Positions 9,640-19,001 are shown, counted from the first letter of the stretch. The stretch: 64,000 bases of DNA from Polynucleobacter sp. AP-Latsch-80-C2 (GCF_018882185.1 NZ_JACVOY010000004.1:1-64000), one strand, 5' to 3'. Numbers and translations are program-made. Notes: a model not told the origin generated them from the sequence alone.

Positions 9640-10209
9640 TTAGTGCGCGCCCGCGCACAAACGTTGCATCACAATATGGCCAAAAATAAAATGCACATCT
9701 TCTGATAATTGCATGTCATCGGCATCTACCCAAATCACCTGCTGAGCACGCTCTTTGAGCCGGCCACCGCGATAACCACATAAGCCCAGGGTGATTGCCC
9801 CATGCGCATTGGCATAATCGACAGCGCGAATCACATTCTCAGAATTACCACTGCCAGATAAAGCGATCACCAAATCGCCTGGCATCAAAATGTTTTTGAG
9901 TTGCTCAGCAAAGATATCCTCAAACGCTAAATCATTAGCGTAAGACATGATCAGCCCCACGTTATCTACCAAAGTGCGACCTCGAAATGGAATGCCGCTA
10001 CTGAGAAAAATACTTTTATTCCAATCATTAACGAGGTGAAGCGCCGTCAAAGAGCTTCCGCCATTGCCAAGCACAATAATTTGCTTGCCATCGCGCCAGG
10101 CTTTTTCAACCACATCAACGCCAGCATCGAGCGCCGCAAAATCAAGACGCCCGAGCAACTGCGCTAATTTTTGGGTGTAACTTTGTGCGCTACCAGTTTT
10201 TGGGTTCAT
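9640..10209 (-). CDS. gmhA: SIS-domain sedoheptulose 7-phosphate isomerase (GmhA-like)
   Basis: The 189-residue SIS protein has GNGGSSLTALHLVNDW, matching the phosphosugar-binding GNGGSAxDAxH loop of GmhA, and a second phosphate loop SGSGNSENVI. GmhA converts sedoheptulose 7-phosphate into D-glycero-D-manno-heptose 7-phosphate. The length equals that of the family (about 190). Immediately upstream on the same strand are the HddA-type kinase and a protein with GmhB-like and HddC-like domains, the remaining steps of the GDP-heptose route. That makes a dedicated polysaccharide role more likely than the lipid A-core role. Confidence 0.87.
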   Translation of the reverse strand: MNPKTGSAQSYTQKLAQLLGRLDFAALDAGVDVVEKAWRDGKQIIVLGNGGSSLTALHLVNDWNKSIFLSSGIPFRGRTLVDNVGLIMSYANDLAFEDIFAEQLKNILMPGDLVIALSGSGNSENVIRAVDYANAHGAITLGLCGYRGGRLKERAQQVIWVDADDMQLSEDVHFIFGHIVMQRLCAGAH

Positions 10210-10259
10210 ACCGATCCTATTTCTAAATTCTCATGCCTACTGACAAGCAGTTCACTGCC

Positions 10260-11252
10260 TTATGGCGCTATTTTCTCATTGAAAATGATTTGGCTGCCAA
10301 GCGTATCAAAGGCCACCTCAACTGGCTTCAAATGGGCAAGTGCGTGTTTAATGGCCTCATGACGCTCTGCTGGGGCATAAAAAAGCAAAAAGCCCCCAGC
10401 GCCAGCGCCTAAAATCTTACCACCCATGGCCCCAGCTGATAAGGCCAATGCGTAATGGCGATCAATCTCCTGCTCACTTATACCGCTGACCAAACTCTTT
10501 TTGAGCACCCAACCTTCATGCAATATTTCTCCAATAGCATCTGGGTGATTGGACTCAAGAGCCTCACGTAAATTGCGAGCCAATTGCACCATTTGATGCA
10601 TTGTTTGTTGCTTTTGAGTATCGCGCCCTAAGAGCTCAGATTGCTCCAACAGTAACTCCGAAGCACTACGTGTTTTACCCGTATAAAACATGAGTAGATT
10701 TTCTTGCAAGCGCTGCACTGTTTGAGCCGAGCAAGTAATGGGGCTTACCTTAACTGCCCCGCTAGGCAAAAACTCCATAAAGTTCAACCCGCCAAATGCA
10801 GCGGCATATTGATCTTGTTTACCAATGGGCTCGCCACATAGATCGATTTCAATATGACAAGCTTGCTCCGCTAGAGTGGGAGCATCAACTTGTCTACCCA
10901 AGTATTCCTGCAGGGCATGTAATAAACCTACGGTAAAAGTGCTCGATGAGCCAAGACCAGTTCCGCTAGAGGGAATGTCAGCAATCGTGGTAATTTCTAC
11001 ACCGCCAGCAATCTTCAAAAATTGAAGCGCATTACGAACCAAAGGATGGGCAATCTGCGCGGTGTGAGCTACTTCTTCATTTTTTGAATATCCAACCCGA
11101 ATGCCCTCATCAAACTTTTGATTTACATTCACATAAACGAATTTATTAATCGCTGCGCTCACTACAGCTCCACCAAACTCTTGGTAGTAAGCTGGCAAAT
11201 CGCTACCGCCTCCAGCAAAGCTCATTCTTAAGGGAGTTCGACTAATAATCAT
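10260..11252 (-). CDS. hddA: GHMP kinase, D-glycero-alpha-D-manno-heptose 7-phosphate kinase (HddA-like)
   Basis: This 330-residue GHMP kinase has an N-terminal RTPLRMSFAGGGSDLPAYY, the ATP-binding motif PSSGTGLGSSS and the C-terminal GGKILGAGAGGFLLFY. These features match HddA and related heptose or fucose kinases. It would phosphorylate heptose 7-phosphate at C1 in the alpha configuration. Its start overlaps the stop of the upstream fusion gene by four bases (ATGA), so the two are translationally coupled. The neighbouring isomerase, phosphatase and nucleotidyltransferase domains support the HddA assignment over an L-fucokinase role. Confidence 0.88.
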   Translation of the reverse strand: MIISRTPLRMSFAGGGSDLPAYYQEFGGAVVSAAINKFVYVNVNQKFDEGIRVGYSKNEEVAHTAQIAHPLVRNALQFLKIAGGVEITTIADIPSSGTGLGSSSTFTVGLLHALQEYLGRQVDAPTLAEQACHIEIDLCGEPIGKQDQYAAAFGGLNFMEFLPSGAVKVSPITCSAQTVQRLQENLLMFYTGKTRSASELLLEQSELLGRDTQKQQTMHQMVQLARNLREALESNHPDAIGEILHEGWVLKKSLVSGISEQEIDRHYALALSAGAMGGKILGAGAGGFLLFYAPAERHEAIKHALAHLKPVEVAFDTLGSQIIFNEKIAP

Positions 11253-13201
11253 GGCGCCACTATTGATAAAGTGCTATCTGAGGTTAAAGGAGAAAGACTA
11301 ATGCAAAAAGGAGGATCTAATATCAAACTAGCCTGTTTTTTTGTTGCTTCCAACAATAAATCTTCATCTTGCTGACGAGATTCATAAATGGCGCCAGCTT
11401 CTTGTAGTGACTTTCCTCGCAATGCATATTGCGCAAGCACGCGTGATCGTCGTAGCGATTCATCAAACTGAACAAACCAACGATGCATCTTGGCTGTAGT
11501 AGGTTCTTGCGTCAAATAAAGCGCGATCGTACCATCCACAATCACCACATCAGCAGGCTTCACAGCACTTTGAATAAAGCCATGGGCTTGTTGCTTTAGC
11601 TTGTTGTAAATCGGCTGCTCTAGGGTCATCTCTTGCTTACGCTCAGTTATCTGCTCAATGAGTTTGCTCAGTGCTGGCACATCGTAGCGCTCTAAGACCG
11701 TATTGCCGCGCTGATCCACAGGCTTTAACCAACCGTCGGCACTGAAGATAACCGCACCAATATTGTTTTCCCGCAAAGCAGCCTTCAAGCAAGAGGCCAG
11801 CGTACTTTTTCCACTTCGAGCCAAGCCTCCTAAAAAAATCAAGTCGCCTGGCTTAATCTGGGAAATGAGTGTTTGGCAGTAAGAGAGCATGGCTTGATAG
11901 TCATGCAAAATAAAGTGCACTGCCATTGGCAGATTAGGCGCGATGAAATCGGGTAGCGCAGGATACTTTCCATCTAAGCCCGCATTGCCAGTTTCTACTA
12001 AAATAGATCGCACACCAGCACGCTGCGCAGCAAGCAAATCAGCAGTGCTATCACCAATCATCCAAGATTCTGATAAGTTAGCATTGAGCTCTTGCTGCGC
12101 TGTTTTGAGCATGCCAATCGCAGGCTTGCGGCAATCACACATTTTTTTTAGCGATAGCACTTCGCCAGGAAAACCCCTATCTGGATGATGTGGGCAGTAG
12201 TAGATTCGATCTACATAAGCACCTTCTTGGCCTAAGAGCGTCTCCATCTTGCGATGAACTAGGTCCACATCTTCTGGGGTGCACTCCCCACGCGCAATCA
12301 CAGGCTGATTGGTCGCTACCACGGTACGATAGCTTGATATATTGAGCGCGCCAATCGCACCGGCAGCACCTGGAAGTAATTGAAATTGCTCGGCGTGAGC
12401 AAGCTGATCTACTGGTACATTTATCGTGCCATCGCGATCTAAAAATACAATCTTTTGCTGATAGCGCAAATTCGATGCTGCAATCTTTCCAGACTCAAGA
12501 TCTGCGCAGACTTTATTTAAACGCTTAGGTGTACCGCAATCTTTAATGTACTCAGGACTGTTATAGCCGCGCAGCAATACTCCTTTAGCAATGAGTGCCG
12601 GGAAAAGATCTTTTCCAAAATCGAGCGGCGCGGTATTGCCTTGCCAATCTAATAATGCTGTTTTTCGGAAAAAATACATTCCTGCATTTACCAGATTGGA
12701 TAAATATTGATTCGGGTTGTGTGGGTAAGGATAAAACCCAGTAATTTGATTTTGCTCATCCATTTGTACTAAATCTGAATCATGCGGATGATCGTTTGGG
12801 TGTAAGAATAATGTTGCACCCGAGCCTGTATTTTGGGCATGAAACGTAGCAAAGCGATCTAGATCAATATCAAACATCGTGTCGCCATAAACCACTAAAA
12901 AATTCTCAGCTAATTTTGGTAAAATTTGAATCGTCGATCCCGCCGTGCCTAAGGGCTGGCCATCATCAATGCATTCGATCGCAATACCAAAGTTTTGTTT
13001 GTCATTACAAAACGTAATAATCTGATCAGCCCCGTGATTAACCAAAATCAAAATCTGCTCAAAGCCATATTGCTTTAAGTGTTCAATTTGGCGCTCTAGT
13101 AATGACTTGCCGCCTACATCAATTAAGGGCTTAGGCAGGCCTAACAGGCGCTGCGCAAGGCGTGTACCTTTGCCACCGGCCAAAATAACGGCTTGCTTCA
13201 T
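11249..13201 (-). CDS. triple-domain fusion: sugar-1-P guanylyltransferase (HddC) + GmhB phosphatase + P-loop kinase
   Basis: Three enzymes are fused in 650 residues. Residues 1-235 are a nucleotidyltransferase (LAGGKGTRLAQRLLGLPKPL) of the HddC kind. Residues 250-425 are a HAD phosphatase like GmhB: FLDRDGTIN with DRDGT at 255-259, a zinc site C336-x-H338 and C355-x-C357, and GDSTAD at 383-388. Residues 450-650 are a P-loop kinase-like domain with Walker A G459-x4-GKST ending at 467, resembling uridine kinase folds. The first two domains complete GDP-D,D-heptose synthesis with GmhA and HddA. The function of the third is not obvious. ATGA overlaps at both ends show tight coupling. Confidence 0.85.
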   Translation of the reverse strand: MKQAVILAGGKGTRLAQRLLGLPKPLIDVGGKSLLERQIEHLKQYGFEQILILVNHGADQIITFCNDKQNFGIAIECIDDGQPLGTAGSTIQILPKLAENFLVVYGDTMFDIDLDRFATFHAQNTGSGATLFLHPNDHPHDSDLVQMDEQNQITGFYPYPHNPNQYLSNLVNAGMYFFRKTALLDWQGNTAPLDFGKDLFPALIAKGVLLRGYNSPEYIKDCGTPKRLNKVCADLESGKIAASNLRYQQKIVFLDRDGTINVPVDQLAHAEQFQLLPGAAGAIGALNISSYRTVVATNQPVIARGECTPEDVDLVHRKMETLLGQEGAYVDRIYYCPHHPDRGFPGEVLSLKKMCDCRKPAIGMLKTAQQELNANLSESWMIGDSTADLLAAQRAGVRSILVETGNAGLDGKYPALPDFIAPNLPMAVHFILHDYQAMLSYCQTLISQIKPGDLIFLGGLARSGKSTLASCLKAALRENNIGAVIFSADGWLKPVDQRGNTVLERYDVPALSKLIEQITERKQEMTLEQPIYNKLKQQAHGFIQSAVKPADVVIVDGTIALYLTQEPTTAKMHRWFVQFDESLRRSRVLAQYALRGKSLQEAGAIYESRQQDEDLLLEATKKQASLILDPPFCISLSPLTSDSTLSIVAP

Positions 13202-14163
13202 GCGCGCGAAAGATCGGCCACAATTTGCTTGATGGCCAGTTGCACCGCCTGTACAGAGCCCAGTTTAGGGCGCCATCCAAGCTTGCGAAGTTTTTCAATA
13301 GAGTAGGAAAAACGGGGCACATCGCCAACCCAACCTTTATCACCCTCACCATAGGCAATAGTTGCATGCGGAGAGACTGCAGCGACAACAAGCTGAGCAA
13401 TGTCGCGCACAAAAATACCCTCATCACCAGCGCCGATATTAAAGTAATTTAACGGTGCGCGCGCCTGGCTTTGAATGTAGAGCATGGCATCAATTAACTC
13501 ATCAACATGTAAATAGGCTTTGCGTTGCGAACCATTACCCAACACTTCCAAATGATCTGGGGTCTTTTTGAGTTTTTCGATGAAATCCAAAATGACGCCA
13601 TGGGTTGCCGGTGTACCAATCACATTGGGAAATCGAAAAATGTAAGCACTCTTTAAAAAGCTTTCTACGCTAGCACTAATGAGGGCTTCTGAAGCTAACT
13701 TCATCGCTCCATAGTTCGAGATCGGAAATAAGGGACCAATATCCTCTTGTAATAATCGTTCACCTAAATCACCATACACGGCTGAGGTCGAAGCAAAACA
13801 AAGAGCAGGAATATCAAGCCGCTTCATCACCTCCAAGGTGTTATAGGTGCTCATGAAGGTATCGCGTAGATCAATTGCAGCATCACTAATGCCAGCAGGA
13901 ATATCCGAATTTGCCGCTAGGTGCCACACTTCAGAAATAGGGTGTTTAAGGGCATATTGGCTCACGCACGCTTGATAAGAAGCTAAATCGGTTAAATCAA
14001 TCTCATGAAAGACAAATTGAGGGTGCTGTGCAAAATCGGCCATATTGGCCATTGATCCACGACATAAATTATCCAAGCCAATGACGGCTTTTCCCTCCGA
14101 TAGGAGTTTTCGCGCTAGATTAGAGCCAATGAAACCCGCAACACCTGTGATGAGAATGGCCAT
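13198..14163 (-). CDS. NAD-dependent nucleotide-sugar epimerase/dehydratase
   Basis: This 321-residue extended SDR enzyme has the dinucleotide motif TGVAGFIGSNLARKLL at the N-terminus and a catalytic region SAVYG...NYGAMK carrying the YxxxK pair. It is the first gene of the minus-strand heptose operon and overlaps the fusion gene by four bases. By position it may modify GDP-heptose or make another nucleotide sugar for the same chain. UDP-glucose 4-epimerase-like activity is the default prediction for this family and cannot be excluded. The substrate is not readable from sequence. Confidence 0.82.
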   Translation of the reverse strand: MAILITGVAGFIGSNLARKLLSEGKAVIGLDNLCRGSMANMADFAQHPQFVFHEIDLTDLASYQACVSQYALKHPISEVWHLAANSDIPAGISDAAIDLRDTFMSTYNTLEVMKRLDIPALCFASTSAVYGDLGERLLQEDIGPLFPISNYGAMKLASEALISASVESFLKSAYIFRFPNVIGTPATHGVILDFIEKLKKTPDHLEVLGNGSQRKAYLHVDELIDAMLYIQSQARAPLNYFNIGAGDEGIFVRDIAQLVVAAVSPHATIAYGEGDKGWVGDVPRFSYSIEKLRKLGWRPKLGSVQAVQLAIKQIVADLSRA

Positions 14164-14356
14164 ATAGAAAAAGAAAGCCTAGAAATCAATAAGGGTCAAT
14201 TTTATCACCGAACGTATGGCCCAAAGTAGCCCAAAACGATCCTTAAGCCTTGAAATCATTGGTTTTTCATCCCTGATAAGCGATAAATTCTTGCTCCATA
14301 GACGCTATAATTGGCTGGGCCTAATACCGCGTTATCTCAAGAGTTAAGAAAAAATA
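14164..14356. promoter_or_regulatory. divergent intergenic region upstream of ABC exporter
   Basis: About 193 bases lie between the minus-strand heptose operon and the plus-strand ABC exporter and must carry both promoters. I see no convincing hairpin or ORF. A run GAGTTAAGAAAAAATA just before the wzm-like ATG can serve as a weak ribosome site. Confidence 0.4.
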
Positions 14357-15169
14357 ATGTACATCATTGAAGCAGGCGCTAGAACACAGCATTACTGGAA
14401 AAGCTTATGGGCTCGTCGCTCACTACTCTATTACCTCACCCGCAAAGACCTCATCGTTCGCTATAAGCAAACTTTTGTAGGGGTAAGTTGGGTCCTCATT
14501 CGCCCCTTCTTAACTATGGTGGTCTTTACTGTGATTTTTGGCGCGATTGCTAACCTGGATTCCAATGGCTTGCCTTATGGATTTGTCGTATTTGCTGGTG
14601 TGCTCCCTTGGTACTTATTTGCCAACCTATTTAGCGAGACGAGTGGTAGCTTAATCACTAATGGCGCGATGCTACGCAAAGTGTATTGCCCTCGCCTCAT
14701 TTTTCCAGCGGCAATCTTGCTCGTGGGCTTAGTTGATTTTGCGGTGTCATTCTTTTTGCTTGTGGTGATGATGTTTTGGTATCACATCATACCGAGCTGG
14801 CAAATCATCTTTTTTCCATTTTTTATTTTGATGGCAGGCTCTACAGCCATTGGACTTGGCCTCATTGCTGCCACACTGAATGTGAAATACCGAGACTTTC
14901 AACAGCTCGTTCCTTTTTTACTGCAAATGGGAATGTACATTTCTCCCGTTGGCTATCTCAATCAACTGGTCGCCAAACGATGGGAATTTATCTACTCACT
15001 AAATCCTCTAGCAGGAATCATTAATGGTTTTCGCTGGTGCCTTACTCCCGATTCCATTCCGCTCTACGCTCCTGGACTGTGGTACTCCATCGGTTTTAGT
15101 ATTGCGGCACTACTCATTGGAATCACTGTCTTTCGCTTAGCCGAAGACGGCTTCGCTGATACAATTTAA
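14357..15169 (+). CDS. wzm: polysaccharide ABC transporter permease (Wzm/KpsM-like)
   Basis: This 270-residue inner-membrane protein has about six membrane segments. A cytoplasmic N-terminus carries LTRKDLIVRYKQTFVGVSWVLIRP, the conserved entry to ABC-2 type polysaccharide export permeases. It pairs with the ATP-binding gene five bases downstream to export an undecaprenol-linked glycan across the inner membrane. Length and segment layout match Wzm/KpsM/RfbA proteins. It is the first gene of a plus-strand run of four (permease, ATPase, fucosyltransferase, methyltransferase). Confidence 0.92.
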   Translation: MYIIEAGARTQHYWKSLWARRSLLYYLTRKDLIVRYKQTFVGVSWVLIRPFLTMVVFTVIFGAIANLDSNGLPYGFVVFAGVLPWYLFANLFSETSGSLITNGAMLRKVYCPRLIFPAAILLVGLVDFAVSFFLLVVMMFWYHIIPSWQIIFFPFFILMAGSTAIGLGLIAATLNVKYRDFQQLVPFLLQMGMYISPVGYLNQLVAKRWEFIYSLNPLAGIINGFRWCLTPDSIPLYAPGLWYSIGFSIAALLIGITVFRLAEDGFADTI

Positions 15170-15173
15170 GCCT

Positions 15174-15962
15174 ATGACTTTTGCCATAAGGGTTGAAAAC
15201 CTTTCCAAACGCTACATCATTCAGCATGGCACACCTGCTGGCTCTCTAAAAGAATTGGTCGAGCATTATCGACGTAAGTTTTTCTATAAACTGACACCTA
15301 AATTTAAAGATGCGGGACCTGATCCTTATGAAGTCACCTATGAGGAATTTTGGGCCCTCAAAGATGTTTCTTTTGAAATTGCCAAAGGTGCAAAGCTAGG
15401 TGTACTAGGGCGCAATGGTGCCGGCAAATCCACCCTTCTCAAGGTGTTGAGTCACATTACTGAACCAACCGCTGGCCGCATTTTGATTGATGGTGAGATC
15501 TCGAGCCTTTTAGAAATGGGAACGGGTTTTCATCCTGAACTTTCTGGACGAGAAAATATTTTTCTGAACGGTGCCATTTTAGGGATGGGTCGTACGGAAA
15601 TTTTGAGAAAGTTTGATGAGATTGTGGCCTTCTCAGAAATTGAAAAATTCATTGATACCCCATATAAGCGCTACTCCTCAGGCATGCAAGTACGCTTAGC
15701 CTTTTCAGTAGCTGCACACCTCGATCCTGACATCATGATTTTGGATGAGGTTCTAGCAGTTGGCGATGTTGCTTTTCAAAAGAAATGCTTGAAAAAAATG
15801 GAAGCTATTAGCAACAGTGGCGCTACTATTATTTTTGTTAATCACGGTGTAGAAGCCATTAAACAATTTTGCAACCAAGCCATTGTGCTCGATCACGGCA
15901 GGCTGGTCCTCGATACCAAAGATATTGACAAAGCGATTGCGCTTTATCTTGGCGATAGTTAA
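15174..15962 (+). CDS. wzt: polysaccharide ABC transporter ATP-binding protein (Wzt/KpsT-like)
   Basis: Walker A GRNGAGKST is at residues 79-87, the signature YSSGMQVRL near 167-175 and Walker B IMILDE at 187-192. The insertion before residue 60 is typical of polysaccharide exporters. With 262 residues it ends soon after the nucleotide-binding domain, so it lacks the C-terminal carbohydrate-binding domain that lets Wzt proteins such as E. coli O9a read a terminal chain cap. It should therefore export without cap recognition, like KpsT or Klebsiella O2a-type Wzt. It follows the permease by four bases. Confidence 0.93.
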   Translation: MTFAIRVENLSKRYIIQHGTPAGSLKELVEHYRRKFFYKLTPKFKDAGPDPYEVTYEEFWALKDVSFEIAKGAKLGVLGRNGAGKSTLLKVLSHITEPTAGRILIDGEISSLLEMGTGFHPELSGRENIFLNGAILGMGRTEILRKFDEIVAFSEIEKFIDTPYKRYSSGMQVRLAFSVAAHLDPDIMILDEVLAVGDVAFQKKCLKKMEAISNSGATIIFVNHGVEAIKQFCNQAIVLDHGRLVLDTKDIDKAIALYLGDS

Positions 15963-15979
15963 GTTAGCTAAGGCAACCA

Positions 15980-16849
15980 ATGATAGTGATGCGTCTTAAA
16001 GGTGGTCTTGGAAATCAAATGTTCCAATATGCACTTGGGCGCCGCCTTTCAATGGATCGCAATACTGGCTTAGCACTAGAAACGAGTAGCTTTAAAACCG
16101 ATCATCTGCGGGTTTATCGTCTTGATACTTTTCAAATTAGTGCAACTGCATCCGATCAACTACCCTTTTTTCCAACCACCGGGCCAAAACGTCGCATTAA
16201 TGCGTTTTTGCAGTTCTTTAGAAAATTAATCGGTCAACCCTTTGATATTCTCAAAGAGCGTAGCTTTGACTTTGACCCTTCAGTGTTGCATTGCTCTACC
16301 AATGCGTTTTTAGATGGCTTTTGGCAAAGTGAGCAGTATTTTCTATCCGTTCGCCAAACTTTAATCAATGACTTTCAGCCGACTCAACCCCTAACAGGAG
16401 AGCTTGCGCATATTGTTAATGCAATTACCCAATGTAATGCGGTCGCCATACATGTGCGCCGCGGCGATTACGTCTCTGACCCTACGACTACGGCATACCA
16501 TGGAGTTTGCTCAAAGCAATGGTACGAACAAGCCGCCCAGTATATGAAGGACAAGGTGCCTGAGCTCCAGTTCTTTGTATTTAGTGATGATTTTGAATGG
16601 GCAAAAAACAACCTTTCCTTTGATGCGCCTACTACTTTTGTAAAACCTAGTCCTGATGGCCTTGAATGCCATGACTTGTATGCCATGTCCCTTTGCAAAC
16701 ATAATATTATTGCCAACAGCTCTTTTAGTTGGTGGGGTGCGTGGCTAAATCAACATCCCAATAAAATTGTTATTGCTCCTAAGCAATGGTTCATTGCTGG
16801 TCCGCAAACGACTGATGACTTAATTCCCAAATCTTGGATTCGGTTGTAA
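15980..16849 (+). CDS. alpha-1,2-fucosyltransferase family (GT11)
   Basis: All diagnostic GT11 blocks are present: GGLGNQMFQYALGR at residues 8-21, HVRRGDYV at 158-165 (the GDP-fucose-binding HxRRGD motif) and NSSFSWWGAWL at 246-256. The 289-residue length matches bacterial FutC/WbsJ-like enzymes. It would transfer L-fucose (or, in some members, another GDP-sugar) in alpha-1,2 linkage, commonly to galactose. It sits 17 bases after the ABC ATPase, in the same operon. No GDP-L-fucose synthase is visible in the window, so the donor must come from elsewhere. Confidence 0.93.
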   Translation: MIVMRLKGGLGNQMFQYALGRRLSMDRNTGLALETSSFKTDHLRVYRLDTFQISATASDQLPFFPTTGPKRRINAFLQFFRKLIGQPFDILKERSFDFDPSVLHCSTNAFLDGFWQSEQYFLSVRQTLINDFQPTQPLTGELAHIVNAITQCNAVAIHVRRGDYVSDPTTTAYHGVCSKQWYEQAAQYMKDKVPELQFFVFSDDFEWAKNNLSFDAPTTFVKPSPDGLECHDLYAMSLCKHNIIANSSFSWWGAWLNQHPNKIVIAPKQWFIAGPQTTDDLIPKSWIRL

Positions 16850-16868
16850 TCACTATTAAGTACCTTTG

Positions 16869-17627
16869 ATGAAAACTATTCTTCGACCAATACACCGACT
16901 CATTCAAAAAGGCCTAGGCTTATTTGGATTAACCTTAGTTCGCGTTAGTCCAGCAGAAGATCGCAAGATCATTAATCGCAGCACGATGCGAGGCGCAATT
17001 CGGGCCTTAGCGCAGCGTGGTTATCAAATTAATACCATCATCGATATTGGGGCATCCGATGGTCGCTGGAGCAAAGATGCGATGGAGTTTTTCCCTAAGG
17101 CCCAGTATCTTTTAGTAGAAGCACAAGGCTTTCATGAGGCTAACTTGCAAGCGTTCACTAGTCAACATACCAATGCCAAATATGTACTAGCCGCCGCTGG
17201 CGATACTGTCGGTAAAATTTACTTTGATGCTGGAGATCCATTTGGCGGACAGGCCTCCCACACTCCATTTGCGATCAATAATGTGGAATTGCCTGTCACG
17301 ACCTTAGATGCTGAGGTATTGAAAAATCAATTGAGTAGCCCCTTTTTGATCAAATTTGATACTCATGGCTTTGAGCTACCCATCTTAAAGGGAGCTCAAG
17401 AGACCTTAAGACAAACTGAAGTCATCGTCATGGAATGCTATGCTCAGCGCCTCATGCCTGACAGTCTGACCTTTTCAGAAATCTGCCAGCAATTAGATTT
17501 TTTAGGATTTCGTTGTATCGATGTCGTTGACCCAGTGTGGCGGGCATACGACGATAGTTTTTGGCAAATGGATTTGGTCTTTGTGCGCAAAGAGCGCCCA
17601 GAGTTTGCTTATACCGCTTACGAGTAA
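16869..17627 (+). CDS. FkbM-family SAM-dependent methyltransferase
   Basis: The protein has the Rossmann methyltransferase motif IDIGASDGRWSKDAMEFFP near residue 57 and the FkbM-type stretch FLIKFDTHGFELPILKGAQ, with the acidic and histidine residues seen in the family. Such enzymes O-methylate sugars in LPS and other glycans. I prefer the ATG at 16869 to the TTG three bases upstream, giving about 252 residues. It directly follows the fucosyltransferase, so it may methylate a sugar of the same repeat or terminal structure; that link is inferred. Confidence 0.87.
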   Translation: MKTILRPIHRLIQKGLGLFGLTLVRVSPAEDRKIINRSTMRGAIRALAQRGYQINTIIDIGASDGRWSKDAMEFFPKAQYLLVEAQGFHEANLQAFTSQHTNAKYVLAAAGDTVGKIYFDAGDPFGGQASHTPFAINNVELPVTTLDAEVLKNQLSSPFLIKFDTHGFELPILKGAQETLRQTEVIVMECYAQRLMPDSLTFSEICQQLDFLGFRCIDVVDPVWRAYDDSFWQMDLVFVRKERPEFAYTAYE

Positions 17628-17648
17628 GCCCGCATTTATTGATGTTAC

Positions 17649-19001
17649 CTAGAGCGCTATTGCTTTGCTCGCTAAAATTTCTTGATACCAATCTAGGTAG
17701 CGTTGCGCCTGAAGCGTCAAAGAAAACTCCTTTTGTGCTTTGATTGCCGCTGCTTTACCCATATCTACCCTGAGTTGAGGGTTATTAAATAGATCCTCAA
17801 TTGCTTTAGCCATTGCAACACTTGCCCCTGCTGGCACCAATACGCCAGTAACGCCATGATCAATTTGCTCAGGAATGCCGCCTACTGCTGTTGCCACAAC
17901 AGGCAAACCACAGGCCATAGCCTCTAAGATAGAAGTGGGGAAGGTGTCAACATGAGAGGCGTGAATATAAATATCAGCCGCTTGATAATAGGTCGCCACC
18001 GTTTGGCGGTCACTTACTGGAGCAACATAACGAATAGTGATGCTGCCAAATACTTCTTCCTCCCCTTCCTCACCTAAAGCTATCACCAAGATAGGGGTAC
18101 TAGTATTTTTAGAGAGTAATTCTAGAGCGCTGCGAATCGTTGCATAGTCTTTGAACTTATTGCGTTTAATCCCATTGGCAGCAAAAAGCAAAACCTGAGT
18201 ATTGGGTACGATAGTTAATTGAGATCTAGCCAGAGCTTGGCTTGCAGGGTGAAATACATTTAAATCGACACCATTAGGTATGACTTTACTTTGCGTAATT
18301 GCTGGAAGCAGCATAGACTCTTGCGCTTTATTCATGAGCCATTGCGAAGGGGTGGCAAGGTAAAGATGGCTATGCGAATAAATACCTTGCTTGCGCTTCC
18401 AATTGAGTGCAGTGGTATCACGTGATAAACCAGGGTACAGGGAAATATCAGGGCAAGCGCCACACCCAGCTTTCCATTTCTCGCAAGCAAAGGAATGGGC
18501 GCAATTTCCACTTAGTAACCATGCGTCATGCATCGTTATCACCACGGGTACTTTTTGACTGAGATCAGATAGACTGCGAAGGTCAAAGTAATGTCCGTGC
18601 AAATTATGAAGATGCACAACATCGACCAACTTAGGTGCCAACTCTAAAATGGCTTTAGAGCCCGGATAATGAAACTCTTCCATCCCAATCCAACGTGGGA
18701 TGACATCTGATCCAATAGACAAATCTAATAGGTTTTTACGCAATCTTGCAATGCCTCTGATGCGAGCATGAAGTGGTGCCAACCATTCGCGCAGTGACAA
18801 ACATAGCTTGGCCCATAAACCCTGATCACGGATCAGCGGAATGGCTAGAACTTCCAGATTAGAACTACGCTTTTCACCAACAGCCAACCAAGCTTCGTGC
18901 CCAGATTGCCGATAATTTTTCAATAAATTATCGGCAATCTGCTCAGCCCCACCACCCAAATCGAGCGTATTGACCTGCAGGATAGATAATTTTTTATTCA
19001 T
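17649..19001 (-). CDS. glycosyltransferase family 4
   Basis: A 450-residue GT-B protein with N-terminal LQVNTLDLGGGAEQIADNLL, a central HLHNLHGHYFDLR segment and the C-terminal GT4 signature FPTSILEAMACGLPVVATAVGG. It has a cysteine-rich stretch around residues 165-185 (CAHSFACEKWKAGCGACPD), which is conserved in a subfamily of GT4 enzymes and may bind metal. It is soluble and probably acts on the lipid-linked chain. It is the downstream partner of a GT2 gene on the same strand, 31 bases away. Confidence 0.88.
   Translation of the reverse strand: MNKKLSILQVNTLDLGGGAEQIADNLLKNYRQSGHEAWLAVGEKRSSNLEVLAIPLIRDQGLWAKLCLSLREWLAPLHARIRGIARLRKNLLDLSIGSDVIPRWIGMEEFHYPGSKAILELAPKLVDVVHLHNLHGHYFDLRSLSDLSQKVPVVITMHDAWLLSGNCAHSFACEKWKAGCGACPDISLYPGLSRDTTALNWKRKQGIYSHSHLYLATPSQWLMNKAQESMLLPAITQSKVIPNGVDLNVFHPASQALARSQLTIVPNTQVLLFAANGIKRNKFKDYATIRSALELLSKNTSTPILVIALGEEGEEEVFGSITIRYVAPVSDRQTVATYYQAADIYIHASHVDTFPTSILEAMACGLPVVATAVGGIPEQIDHGVTGVLVPAGASVAMAKAIEDLFNNPQLRVDMGKAAAIKAQKEFSLTLQAQRYLDWYQEILASKAIAL

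Noticed and set aside
5395..14202. 12-base identity AAGGGTCAATTT at 5395 and 14191 in two divergent gaps
   Set aside because: A 12-base match is expected many times by chance in 64 kb, and even intergenic-only chance is appreciable; flanks do not agree.
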